The position numbers were made by a program, and so were the translations under genes. From Desulfosarcina sp. (GTDB lineage: Bacteria; Desulfobacterota; Desulfobacteria; Desulfobacterales; Desulfosarcinaceae), in contig DAOWNV010000045.1 of the NCBI GenBank assembly GCA_030642405.1, positions 1 through 13,048 of the forward strand: DNA of 13,048 nucleotides, read 5' to 3'. Within the stretch, counting starts at the first letter, position 1; the number at the start of each line of letters is the position of its first letter. This document shows positions 1-7,593 of this stretch, piece by piece. The notes under the pieces were generated by a model, which searched no databases, was not told the DNA's origin, and was given only the letters and a program-made list of their open reading frames with translations.

Positions 1-16
1 ATCGAAACCGTAGGCC

Positions 17-493
17 CTATTCTTTTGGATGGCACTCGATGCAACCCGTCGGGCCGGTTGTCGGTGCTGCGCTCTCCATACCGGCAAACATATTAGCTGA
101 TTTTTCAAATGCCACCTTCATGCTTTTGTGGCAACCGATGCACTGTCCGTGATAGGCACTTTTGTAGTACCGGAAGGCCAGATTTTTGTCGATCGTTTTA
201 GATTCCTCTTTTCTGGGGAGGGTATCAAGATCGTGACAGCCGGAGGTCATGCAACCGGTAATCGGCTCAGTGCCATCCCATGTGTGGTGGCATTCGTTGC
301 AGGCAAGGACAAAATGACGGCTATGATCAAACTCTACGGTAGCGCGTTTAGCTTCCACAGCATCAGGTGGTTGCAACAAAATGATTCCCATAGGGACACA
401 CATCTGTTCTTCTTCGGCAACGGCGATTCCTAATGTCGCACAGGTAATGATTCCGATAAGCAAGACCACCCCACTAAACGATAGACTGCGCAT
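17..493 (-). CDS. Secreted tetraheme cytochrome c, cytochrome c3 (class III) family
   Basis: A 158-residue periplasmic electron carrier. Residues 1-26 form a signal peptide (MRSL start, hydrophobic core, cut near AVA-EEE). The mature part has four heme-attachment sites: CNECH at 65-69, a CX4CH site at 81-87, CIGCH at 118-122 and CIECH at 151-155. The segment FDHSRH (55-60) and the extra His after the first site (70) resemble the distal haem ligands of cytochrome c3. In sulfate reducers such proteins link periplasmic hydrogenases or formate dehydrogenases to membrane complexes; that role here is inferred. I chose the ATG at 493 rather than the GTG at 511 because AGGAGG (503-508) lies 9 bases upstream of it and would otherwise be inside the gene. 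The gene appears monocistronic, with a promoter at 543-571. Family assignment is firm; the exact c3 subtype is not. Confidence 0.9.
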   Translation of the reverse strand: MRSLSFSGVVLLIGIITCATLGIAVAEEEQMCVPMGIILLQPPDAVEAKRATVEFDHSRHFVLACNECHHTWDGTEPITGCMTSGCHDLDTLPRKEESKTIDKNLAFRYYKSAYHGQCIGCHKSMKVAFEKSANMFAGMESAAPTTGPTGCIECHPKE

Positions 494-542
494 ACGCTCC
501 CCCCTCCTCACTTTTTATCTTAGGATATTGAAAAACGATGCA

Positions 543-571
543 GATATAAACCCAAATTAAAATTTTTTCAA
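543..571 (-). promoter_or_regulatory. Sigma70-like promoter of the tetraheme cytochrome gene
   Basis: On the minus strand a -35 box TTGAAA (566-571) and a -10 box TATATC (543-548) are separated by exactly 17 bases. Transcription would start near 536, giving a leader of about 43 bases before the ATG at 493 with its strong ribosome site. The surrounding AT-richness makes chance matches easier, so this is a moderate call. Confidence 0.5.
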
Positions 572-663
572 TGAATAAATGGGCTTTGAAATACCAATTC
601 GGCATTCTTGCTTGAAAAACACTTTTTTTTCAGTCTTTTTGTTATAGGAATGAACCTTTACCC

Positions 664-3267
664 TTATCGAAGGACTGCACGAACGGCACCACAACTTTTT
701 TCACTCTTTGTCATTCTCGTAAATGTGGTCTCCTGCTCCGACGTAACGACATCAACCACTTGATGAAAGCCACGGGCAAATGATTCCGCAGTCCAGTACC
801 AGGGAGCTCCGGTATCAGGGAAAAATGGGCTGTTTTTATATAAAGTGGCCAGTTCACCAGCTGTGGGAAGTCGCCAATCCGAATGTCCGCCGGAGCCCAA
901 TGATTGGACATATTTTTTTGCAGATTCATAAGAAATGCAAGTATTAAGAACCAGGTATGAATCAAGAAGGCACCAGGTTAGCCCAGTAACCCGATCGGTG
1001 ACCGTACCGTTCTGGTGAGCTTCAAACCTTGTTTTCAACGGCTGAAGTTGTCTGATCACATTATTTTGGATCCGATTAATCCGTTGAATCTTTTTGGCGT
1101 TATTTTCCGCTTGGGCTTGCTGCCGCGCTGCTTCCCGACGCCGGTACTCCTCCTTTTGCCGGGAGCGAAGGGTTGCTTGAAGTTCAGGGTCGAGCTTGGA
1201 TCTCAATTTTTTTGCAAGGGATTCATATGGGGATGAGCCCAGGCTCTCCAAATATCCATTCAAACGTTGAGTACGGCTGAAGATGTCGTTAGCAGGATCT
1301 GTGGCAAAAGCCTTGGTCTTTGCCCATTGGTTTTTTTTGGCCAGATCGGCCGTCAGTGTTTCGATCCGCTGGAGTATCGCTTCTTTTTGTGTGGTTTCCG
1401 GCTTATTTTTCAGATAGTCGGTATAGACTCGTTTGGCCTTTGCATAATCATCTTTTGCAAGGGCCGCTTTCACAGCCATATTAAACAGGTCCTTTTTATC
1501 CTGAAGCATGGCTCGCAGTTTTTTGACTTCTTCAACAAATTCGGAGTGGGTGAACCAGGAAAGGAATCGGTCACATTGTTCAATGCACGGGTCCCAATCC
1601 TCTTTTTGATCACAGTCGTCCATCTGCTTTTTAATCGTACCGGTATTTTCTGCAGCCAAATCGGAAATCATCTGTTCCACAACCTTACGCTCTTCAGCCT
1701 GCGGAAACTGTTTCAGATATAACCTGTACGCTTCGTACCGCTCCAAAAAATCAGTGGCAGCAACCTTTTTCAGGTTTTCAAAATAGGCAGTGCCCATCAA
1801 CAGTCCTATTCCATCTTTGGCTTTATCGATCTGGTCGACGTAAGCACTATCGGGGTATTTCGTCAGAAACGCGGTGTACAAGGACAGTGCTCTTTTCTCG
1901 AACTTTTCATCAATCTGCAGGTCGTTGACATCGGCGACGGTATCATCATAATCTAACTGTTCAATTTCAGTGTAGGTACCGGCCAACTGATTTTCCAGCT
2001 CGGAACGATGGGTATCCTCCGGATGAGCTTTTATATACTGCATCAGCAGAACGATTTTGGCATCCAATGCTTCGGCAGCGGATAGATTGGAACGCAATTG
2101 GTCATATCTGCGGGACGCCTCCCGCTTTTTCATCAGTTGGCCACCTACGGTTACGCTGACGGCAAAAAAGATTACGATACCGAATACGATAAGCAGTTTA
2201 TTTGTTCTGCTCATCTTGTTTTGCGTTCCTATGGACCGATCGGCAGGTTTCTCAAAAGGCTCGTAGTCCTCAGACAGGGGTGTAACTTCCTGGGTTGTTT
2301 TTCTATGAGACTTTTTGTTTGCGGGTACCGACACCTCTTGTGCAGGCTTTCTGTCCTCCGGCATCGGTGGCGGATCAAGTTGCAGCGTCTCTTCCGACAA
2401 AGGAGCGGGTGATGGTTCAGGAACCTCAACATCCGGTACAGTCGTTGGAAGATCGGCACCGGATTCGTCTTTGATCTTGAGACTCTCCATCATCACATGC
2501 ATAAGAGGGTCATGGATCTCTCTTTCCAGATCAGGCTCGGCCGGCTCAATCTGAATGGAGGCATTGTCCCAACTGATAATCCGGTAGGCGGCTTTGTTAC
2601 CGGTGTGATTGTCCAACTTTGCTGCAATCAAGCTTCCGCCATCAACGTATAAATACCCGACCCGGTTACCGTGGCTTACCTTAAGGGTATACGTGGCCCC
2701 TTCCATTTCCGACATCTGAAGAAATGAAGGCAGGCTGATGCCGTGAATTTGTCCACCCACACCGGAAACCGACTCGATTTTTTTTTGACTAAGAAATTGG
2801 TTTACCAGGGTTTCCAATTGTTCGTAATCCGAATCGCTCATGCTGGTTGAATGGAAACCCAATAGAATCTCTGTTTGTTCTTTCTCTCGCTGCCAGGGCC
2901 ACAAGGCACCGTAGAAGGCCCCTGTTTTCAGTTTTTTCAGGAAAAGCACCTGATCCTTGCGAACACCTCCAAGATATTTCACGACATGGTCGAACCGTAA
3001 ACTTACGGGAATGGTTTTTCCAGGCGCCTTGGCTGGAGCACCGAAATAATCTGACAATATTCCCATAAGTTCATCTATGGGATATTTGGATGCGGTAACT
3101 TGATACAGACTTCGCGTCGATTCGTAAAACCGGTGACTTACCTCCGGCAGGTCATCGATTCCTTTGAGCAAGGTCAAAAATCCAACCAGTGCGGCCTCGT
3201 TACTAGCAAGATCCCGGATCTCCTTGCTGTCGCCCGCTATAAAGTCACTAATCAGCTTCTCGCCCAT
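664..3267 (-). CDS. Single-span membrane protein with DUF4388 (PATAN) and C-terminal DUF1566 domains
   Basis: An 867-residue protein of unknown function. Residues about 168-261 resemble DUF4388/PATAN (a GGQIHGISLPSFLQM start, then GYLYVDGGSLIAA), a domain common in deltaproteobacterial signalling proteins. A Pro/Glu-rich linker follows (about 273-311), then one hydrophobic helix at about 357-378. Next is a long helical part with short repeat-like units resembling TPR or tol-pal-type repeats (about 380-650), and an Arg/Gln/Glu-rich probable coiled coil (about 680-735). The C-terminal 115 residues look like DUF1566, with GLTWC at 762-766, DWRLPT near 797-802, and Cys 777 and 859. An N-terminal sensory or scaffold part and an extracytoplasmic C-terminal domain are likely, but topology is inferred. 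Start: the frame extends to an ATG at 3354, but that ATG has no properly spaced ribosome site and its 29 extra residues look unlike protein. The ATG at 3267 has GAGGA about 11 bases upstream. Either is possible. No partner gene is evident. Confidence 0.8.
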   Translation of the reverse strand: MGEKLISDFIAGDSKEIRDLASNEAALVGFLTLLKGIDDLPEVSHRFYESTRSLYQVTASKYPIDELMGILSDYFGAPAKAPGKTIPVSLRFDHVVKYLGGVRKDQVLFLKKLKTGAFYGALWPWQREKEQTEILLGFHSTSMSDSDYEQLETLVNQFLSQKKIESVSGVGGQIHGISLPSFLQMSEMEGATYTLKVSHGNRVGYLYVDGGSLIAAKLDNHTGNKAAYRIISWDNASIQIEPAEPDLEREIHDPLMHVMMESLKIKDESGADLPTTVPDVEVPEPSPAPLSEETLQLDPPPMPEDRKPAQEVSVPANKKSHRKTTQEVTPLSEDYEPFEKPADRSIGTQNKMSRTNKLLIVFGIVIFFAVSVTVGGQLMKKREASRRYDQLRSNLSAAEALDAKIVLLMQYIKAHPEDTHRSELENQLAGTYTEIEQLDYDDTVADVNDLQIDEKFEKRALSLYTAFLTKYPDSAYVDQIDKAKDGIGLLMGTAYFENLKKVAATDFLERYEAYRLYLKQFPQAEERKVVEQMISDLAAENTGTIKKQMDDCDQKEDWDPCIEQCDRFLSWFTHSEFVEEVKKLRAMLQDKKDLFNMAVKAALAKDDYAKAKRVYTDYLKNKPETTQKEAILQRIETLTADLAKKNQWAKTKAFATDPANDIFSRTQRLNGYLESLGSSPYESLAKKLRSKLDPELQATLRSRQKEEYRRREAARQQAQAENNAKKIQRINRIQNNVIRQLQPLKTRFEAHQNGTVTDRVTGLTWCLLDSYLVLNTCISYESAKKYVQSLGSGGHSDWRLPTAGELATLYKNSPFFPDTGAPWYWTAESFARGFHQVVDVVTSEQETTFTRMTKSEKSCGAVRAVLR

Positions 3268-3591
3268 TCGTAATGCGTTCCTCGGATTTGTTTCAATATT
3301 CCAGTTTGTTTTCACACAATCAAAAGTACAATGATAGAGGGAAAAACTCCTCATACCCTTTTATCGGCAATTTCCCTTATCCCCTGAGTGGAAAATCAGA
3401 TTAAAATGAAATGGAAATAAGCAATGATAAATGTCGATATTCATAACATATAGGCATTTATTGGCGAGTTAAAAAATATTCAAATTCTGTTTGGAACAAG
3501 TGAAGATAGGGTTAAGGATAACCTGATTATTATTATTCGAAGCAAAGAGAGGTGAGAAACCGTTTTATTTTGTTTACCCTGACAGTTCCGG
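3268..3591. other. AT-rich intergenic gap, no gene recognised
   Basis: About 320 bases (237 if the DUF4388 protein starts at 3354) between the glycerate kinase stop and the start of the next minus-strand gene. It must hold the 3' end of the cyd operon transcript and the promoter of the DUF4388 gene. I see no convincing -35/-10 pair (the best minus-strand match has a 3-of-6 -10 box), no GC-rich hairpin followed by T residues, and no RNA gene. Confidence 0.5.
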
Positions 3592-4740
3592 TTAACTTTT
3601 TGAGCGACCGGCACAGAAAGCTCGCACTACTTGTTCGGTACAACGGATAAGAAGTGAATCTGCGTTTTGCATGGCTTCAGAAAGCGTTTGCGGTCCTTTG
3701 CAAATCGAGAAGACGGCGTCGATGCCCACATCATAGAGATCCCAACTTCCATCACCCACACTGCCACAGATGGCAATGCAAGGCACGCCCGACTCCTTGG
3801 CGATTCGTGCCACACCGGCCGGCCCCTTGTTGAACCGAGTCTGTTTGTCGATACACCCTTCGGCGGTCAACACCAGATCAGCGCCGGCAACAGCGTCCTT
3901 GAGCCCGACAATTTTCATCACCAAGTCGATACCCGGTGTCAGTATAGCATTCAAAAAGGCATGCAATCCGCCTCCTATCCCTCCTGCTGCACCGGCACCG
4001 GGCATATCTGCAATGTCAATTCCCATCTCCTTGCGGATAACCCGTGCCAGGTTGGCCAAACCTTTATCCAATTGAATCACTTGTTCGGTGGTGGCTCCCT
4101 TTTGCGGAGAATAGACAAAGGATGCTCCGTTTTGGCCAACCAGCGGATTGGTCACATCGCAGGCCACCGATATGGAAACCTTGGATAGCCTCGGGTCGAT
4201 ATTTGTCTGATCGATGGCGGAAATGGCGGAAAGAGATCCCCCTACCGGTTCCACTTCCTCACCATTTCTATCCAGGAAGCGAAATCCAAGTGCCGATGCC
4301 ATCCCGATCCCACCATCACAGGTGGCGCTGCCGCCGATCCCAACAATCAGCTGTGTTGCCCCTCGGTTCAGGGCAGCGAGGATTAATTCTCCGGTTCCAT
4401 ATGTTGTTGTGCGTGTCGGATCCTGCCTGTTTTCAGACAGCAGCACCAGGCCGCTGGCTTCGGCCATCTCTACTACGGCCAGTTTACTTTGGGAAACGAA
4501 ACAAAACGATGCAATGACCGGTTCCATGCGCGGTCCTGAAACGGTCGTCTGAATACGTTCTCCCCCCAAAGCTGCGACCATGACCTCGGTCAGTCCGTCC
4601 CCCCCGTCGGCTATGGGGATACATGAGACATGGCAATGGGGGATGGCAGCCAGAATGCCTCTTTTCATCGCTTCTGCCGCTTCCGGGGCCTGCAGGCTTC
4701 CCTTTAAAGCGTTGGGGGCTGCGACAATTCGAAGATTCAT
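3592..4740 (-). CDS. Glycerate kinase (GlxK/GarK family, glycerate 2-kinase type)
   Basis: A 382-residue soluble enzyme expected to phosphorylate D-glycerate with ATP, giving 2-phosphoglycerate and linking glycerate or glyoxylate metabolism to glycolysis. Family signatures run the full length: APNALKGSL at 8-16 (the usual D-x-F-K-G-S-L element), PIADGGDGLTE near 42-52, a Gly-rich GIGGSATCDGG segment in the middle, CDVTNPLVG, PGAGAAGGIGGG, and LTAEGCIDKQT late in the protein. Length is normal for the family. The start is the ATG at 4740: AAGGAG (4746-4751) lies 5 bases upstream. A GTG at 4746 is in frame but overlaps that ribosome site. The ATG overlaps the stop of the preceding small gene as ATGA, so translation is coupled to the cydAB operon. 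A metabolic kinase as last gene of an oxidase operon is unusual. The family call is secure; the 2- rather than 3-phosphoglycerate product follows from family knowledge. Confidence 0.92.
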   Translation of the reverse strand: MNLRIVAAPNALKGSLQAPEAAEAMKRGILAAIPHCHVSCIPIADGGDGLTEVMVAALGGERIQTTVSGPRMEPVIASFCFVSQSKLAVVEMAEASGLVLLSENRQDPTRTTTYGTGELILAALNRGATQLIVGIGGSATCDGGIGMASALGFRFLDRNGEEVEPVGGSLSAISAIDQTNIDPRLSKVSISVACDVTNPLVGQNGASFVYSPQKGATTEQVIQLDKGLANLARVIRKEMGIDIADMPGAGAAGGIGGGLHAFLNAILTPGIDLVMKIVGLKDAVAGADLVLTAEGCIDKQTRFNKGPAGVARIAKESGVPCIAICGSVGDGSWDLYDVGIDAVFSICKGPQTLSEAMQNADSLLIRCTEQVVRAFCAGRSKS

Positions 4741-4865
4741 CCCCACTCCTTAGCAAGTTTAAGGATTAGACGCACCAGGCCGGACAGAACCAGCATGGCC
4801 GCCATCCCGCTGAAAAACAGCCCAATAAACCATAGCCATTGGCGCTGTCCTTTAGTAAGCTGCAT
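4737..4865 (-). CDS. Small membrane peptide of the bd oxidase operon (DUF2474-like, CydX-type accessory)
   Basis: A 42-residue open frame beginning MQLTKGQRQWLWF and ending KLAKEWG, with one hydrophobic helix at about residues 11-37. The pattern (basic/Trp-rich N-terminus, single helix with an Arg near the end) resembles DUF2474 peptides encoded after cydB in cyanide-insensitive-type bd oxidase operons. They are analogous in position to CydX, which stabilises CydAB. The ATG at 4865 lies inside the last codons of cydB (14-base overlap, different frame) and no clear ribosome site precedes it, so it probably depends on translation of cydB. Its stop overlaps the glycerate kinase start as ATGA, and its final codons contain the ribosome site of that gene. 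It is below usual length cutoffs. The longer reading of this frame, up to 4991, would lie mostly within cydB. Confidence 0.72.
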   Translation of the reverse strand: MQLTKGQRQWLWFIGLFFSGMAAMLVLSGLVRLILKLAKEWG

Positions 4866-5877
4866 CGTGTTCGTGGGAGGCTTTTCCCCGGAAAACATAA
4901 AAACAATAGCCTGTATAGGCCAATATACAGGGCAGTAAAAAAATGGTCCCGACCAGCAGAAAGGATTGGGATTCCGGAGCTGCTGCGGCATTCCACAGGG
5001 TCACGTCAAAGGGTACCAGCCAGGGCCAGGTGCTCACGCCAATACCGATGTAGTTCATCAAGAAAATGCCCATTGTCAGAAAAAAAGGCCTGAATTCCTT
5101 TTCGGACCGCAAATCCCGCCAGAGCATGATAAGAAAAACCAACGACAAAACCGGCATTAGTTGTAAAAAATAGAAGTTTGGGAGACTGAACCATAGCTGC
5201 TTGATGTCGGGGTTCATTAACGGCATGCTCAAGCTTACCAACCCCATGAACAGAGCAACGACCACCATCACAATTTTGGCGGTTTTGCGCGCCCACTCCT
5301 GGGTTTCGCCTTCGGTTTTCAAGATGGTCCAGGTTGCCCCCAATAATGAGTACCCGGCAACCAGTCCAACACCTGTCATGAAACTGAAGGCACTTATCCA
5401 ATCAAAAGACCCACCGGAAAAATTACGGCCGTTGACGGCAATGCCGTGAACGAATGTTCCCAGTATCATCCCTTGCATGAAGGTGGCCGTTAAAGATCCG
5501 AAGTGAAAGGATCGGTCCCATATCTTTCTGGATTTAGCTGAGGCTTTAAAACGAAACTCGAAGGCAACGCCTCGAAGGATCAAACCTATCAGCATGAGGA
5601 TAACGGGAATGTAAAAAGCCGGCATGAGAATGGCGTAGGCCAGGGGAAAGGCGGCAAAGAGGCCCCCGCCGCTGAGGACCAGCCAGGTTTCGTTTCCGTC
5701 CCAAAACGGGGCAATGGAATTCATCATACGGTTCCGGCATTGGTCCGATGGTGCAAGAGGAAACAGTATACCCACGCCCAGGTCGAAACCATCCAGCAGC
5801 ACATAGAGGAAAATGGCCGTACCGATCAGCGAGTACCATATGAGCGGCAGATCTACAAAACTATCAAAACTAAACAT
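4852..5877 (-). CDS. cydB: Cytochrome bd-type quinol oxidase subunit II (CydB/CioB)
   Basis: A 341-residue integral membrane subunit of the bd-type terminal oxidase, which reduces O2 to water with electrons from quinol. It pairs with CydA and does not carry the catalytic hemes in the classic enzyme. Signatures: YVLLDGFDLGVG at 25-36 with the conserved Asp29; WDGNETWLVLSGGGLFAAFP at 59-78; and LRGVAFEFR at 101-109. About eight or nine hydrophobic helices are visible. The start is the ATG at 5877, preceded by CAGGAGGAAAAG inside the end of cydA and overlapping that gene by 8 bases. An upstream in-frame start at 5934 would place a non-membrane extension inside cydA and is rejected. The 3' end overlaps a small DUF2474-like gene. 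Length suits the cyanide-insensitive (Cio) branch as well as CydB proper. Confidence 0.95.
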   Translation of the reverse strand: MFSFDSFVDLPLIWYSLIGTAIFLYVLLDGFDLGVGILFPLAPSDQCRNRMMNSIAPFWDGNETWLVLSGGGLFAAFPLAYAILMPAFYIPVILMLIGLILRGVAFEFRFKASAKSRKIWDRSFHFGSLTATFMQGMILGTFVHGIAVNGRNFSGGSFDWISAFSFMTGVGLVAGYSLLGATWTILKTEGETQEWARKTAKIVMVVVALFMGLVSLSMPLMNPDIKQLWFSLPNFYFLQLMPVLSLVFLIMLWRDLRSEKEFRPFFLTMGIFLMNYIGIGVSTWPWLVPFDVTLWNAAAAPESQSFLLVGTIFLLPCILAYTGYCFYVFRGKASHEHDAAY

Positions 5878-7276
5878 CTTTTCCTCCTGTTTGAGCGGCA
5901 ATGTCCGTAACCAGAGGTGGCTTTTCAACCCCATGGCTACCGTAGGTCTCTTCTTCCGATGCGTCCGGTCCCTTGGCGATCAATTGGAGAATGTAGTAAG
6001 CACCAGCGGTGAAAATAAAACCGTAGACGATGACGAATGCCGCCAAAGAAAGGGCTACTGATCCGGCCGCCACAGGCGATATAGTTTCCGATGTCCGAAG
6101 AACATTGTAAACAATGAACGGCTGGCGTCCCACCTCGGTGACAAACCAGCCTGTCAGTACGGCGATGAAACCGGAAGGTGTCATTGCGACGCACCACAAG
6201 TGAAACCACCGGGTGGTGAACAACATTTTTCGAAAATAGAGAACGAGGGCCACCAGACCGGTTGCGATCATCAGCCCCCCCATGGCAAACATAATGCGAA
6301 AGCTCCAAAAAACGAGGGCCACAGGCGGACGATCTTTGCGGGGCCAGGAAGTGAGCCCTTTTACTTCTCCGTTAAGATCATGGGTGAGAATCAGGCTGGA
6401 GAGTTTTGGTATGGTAATCTCGAACCGGTTCCGTTCCCCAATCTGATCCGGCCAGGCAAACAGCCGCAATGCAGCGCCTTTCTCTGTGTTCCAGATCCCC
6501 TCCATAGCGGCCACTTTCAACGGCTGGTGTTTAAAGGTGTTCAATCCGTGCATATCACCGAACAGCAACTGCAGCGGTGCCACAAAGATGGCCATAATCA
6601 TGGCCATGCCCAGCATAATCCGGGCGTGTTTCACATGCAGCCCCTTCCATAAATAGTATCCGCCGATACCACCCACCACGAATGCTGTGGTCAGGTAGGC
6701 AGCGGTAACCATATGGATTAGGCGGTAGGGAAAGGAGGGATTAAAAATAAGCTGAATCCAGTTGGTGGGATAAAACAACCCGTCGGCACCTTCCCGAAAG
6801 CCTGCAGGGGTTTGCATCCAGCTGTTGGCGGACAGGATCCAGAATGTTGAAATGAGCGTTCCTACTGCGACGATCACCGTGGCGGTAAAATGCATCTTTT
6901 TGCTCACCCGGTTCCAGCCGAACAGCATGATTCCCAAAAAGGAGGCTTCGAGAAAAAAGGCTGTGAGTACTTCGTACCCTAGAAGCGGTCCCAATACACT
7001 ACCAACCTTGTCGGAAAAAACCGACCAATTGGTACCGAGTTGGAAGGAGAGTACAACACCGGTAACTACACCCATGCCGAACGTTACCGCAAAAATTTTA
7101 ATCCACATACGGTAGATTTGTTCATACAAAGGATTTCCTGTTTTGAGCCAGCGCCACTCTACAACAGCCAGCCAACTGGCCAACCCAATGGTGAACGCCG
7201 GAAAGGTGATATGGTAGGCAATGGTAAAGCCGAACTGAACGCGTGCCAGAAACACGGGATCAAGGTGTGCAGACAT
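5870..7276 (-). CDS. cydA: Cytochrome bd-type quinol oxidase subunit I, short Q-loop type (CydA/CioA)
   Basis: A 468-residue heme-bearing, quinol-oxidising subunit. Key residues match the Escherichia coli enzyme by motif: His22 (AYHITF; E. coli His19), Glu102 and Glu110 (GYEVLTAFFLE; Glu99/Glu107), His188 (YRLIHMVTAAYL; His186), Lys254 and Glu259 (QPLKVAAMEG; Lys252/Glu257) and Met329 (FRIM; Met393). The offset is +2 to +3 up to Glu259, then -64 at Met329, so the missing length is in the periplasmic Q-loop. This is the short-loop form typical of CioA and many anaerobes. GRQP at 383-386 is also conserved. The ATG at 7276 has GAGGT 8 bases upstream. It is first gene of the operon cydA-cydB-DUF2474-glycerate kinase, under the promoter at 7338-7365. 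In a strict anaerobe it would serve oxygen removal or microaerobic respiration (inference). Confidence 0.96.
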   Translation of the reverse strand: MSAHLDPVFLARVQFGFTIAYHITFPAFTIGLASWLAVVEWRWLKTGNPLYEQIYRMWIKIFAVTFGMGVVTGVVLSFQLGTNWSVFSDKVGSVLGPLLGYEVLTAFFLEASFLGIMLFGWNRVSKKMHFTATVIVAVGTLISTFWILSANSWMQTPAGFREGADGLFYPTNWIQLIFNPSFPYRLIHMVTAAYLTTAFVVGGIGGYYLWKGLHVKHARIMLGMAMIMAIFVAPLQLLFGDMHGLNTFKHQPLKVAAMEGIWNTEKGAALRLFAWPDQIGERNRFEITIPKLSSLILTHDLNGEVKGLTSWPRKDRPPVALVFWSFRIMFAMGGLMIATGLVALVLYFRKMLFTTRWFHLWCVAMTPSGFIAVLTGWFVTEVGRQPFIVYNVLRTSETISPVAAGSVALSLAAFVIVYGFIFTAGAYYILQLIAKGPDASEEETYGSHGVEKPPLVTDIAAQTGGKDV

Positions 7277-7337
7277 AGAGATACCTCGATAGGGTTAAAT
7301 AAGTTGTCGATGGTAGGTAACCAATAATAAAGGCCTC

Positions 7338-7365
7338 ATTATATAGGGAATTATTGCAAAGTCAA
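7338..7365 (-). promoter_or_regulatory. Strong sigma70-like promoter of the cydAB operon
   Basis: On the minus strand TTGACT (7360-7365) and a perfect TATAAT (7338-7343) are 16 bases apart. The predicted transcription start is near 7331, leaving a leader of about 55 bases before the cydA ATG. No convincing FNR, ArcA or Rex operator palindrome was found by eye. Confidence 0.7.
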
Positions 7366-7511
7366 GCCTGCCATTGTATCAGGTGCGCTCATACAAATAC
7401 AAAGGGCCCAGCCGGCCACCGTTTTTTTGTAGGAGTCGGCCATGCTTGCGACAATGAATTTCCATCTTGGTTTCCGAATACGGCTACCTAAGTGGATCTA
7501 ATGTGCCGACC

Positions 7512-7540
7512 TTGCACTTTTTTCGTGATCCGTCTATATT
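7512..7540 (+). promoter_or_regulatory. Sigma70-like promoter of the Hdr-like operon
   Basis: TTGCAC (7512-7517) and TATATT (7535-7540) are separated by exactly 17 bases. Transcription would start near 7547, giving a leader of about 47 bases to the TTG start at 7594. The spacing and position fit well. Confidence 0.62.
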
Positions 7541-7593
7541 GTAATCTACAATTCTCATTCAGTAAATAATTTAAAATCAGTTGGAGTAAACCG

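Larger units (their letters stand above)
7277..7593. other. Divergent intergenic region between the cyd and Hdr-like operons
   Basis: About 317 bases separating cydA (leftward) from the Hdr-like operon (rightward). It contains the leftward cyd promoter at 7338-7365 and the rightward promoter at 7512-7540. Between them lie about 145 bases with a GC-rich patch (7405-7420) and a 19-codon frame at 7442-7501 that I do not accept as a gene. A shared regulator could act here, but no operator is evident. Confidence 0.6.

Noticed and set aside
128..433. Plus-strand 101-codon open frame
   Set aside because: It lies entirely opposite the tetraheme cytochrome gene, whose heme motifs and signal peptide are clear.
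613..632. TGAAAAA/TTTTTCA inverted repeat downstream of the DUF1566 gene, as a terminator
   Set aside because: The arms are almost entirely A-T pairs in a run-rich region, so the hairpin would be weak and is expected by chance there.
3551..3591. Short repeats (AACCG/CGGTT) after the glycerate kinase stop, as a terminator
   Set aside because: The arms are 5 bases with a loop over 20 bases and no following T-run.
5878..5934. Extended cydB start at 5934
   Set aside because: The strong ribosome site CAGGAGGAAAAG directly before 5877 and the normal CydB N-terminus starting there decide against it.
7405..7427. GC-rich patch followed by a run of T, as an intrinsic terminator
   Set aside because: The self-complementary GGCC pieces give only about four pairs, and no gene ends nearby on that strand.
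7442..7501. 19-codon frame with an AGGAG ribosome-like site upstream, in the divergent intergenic region
   Set aside because: It lies upstream of the mapped rightward promoter, has no evident promoter of its own and shows no recognisable peptide features; probably chance.
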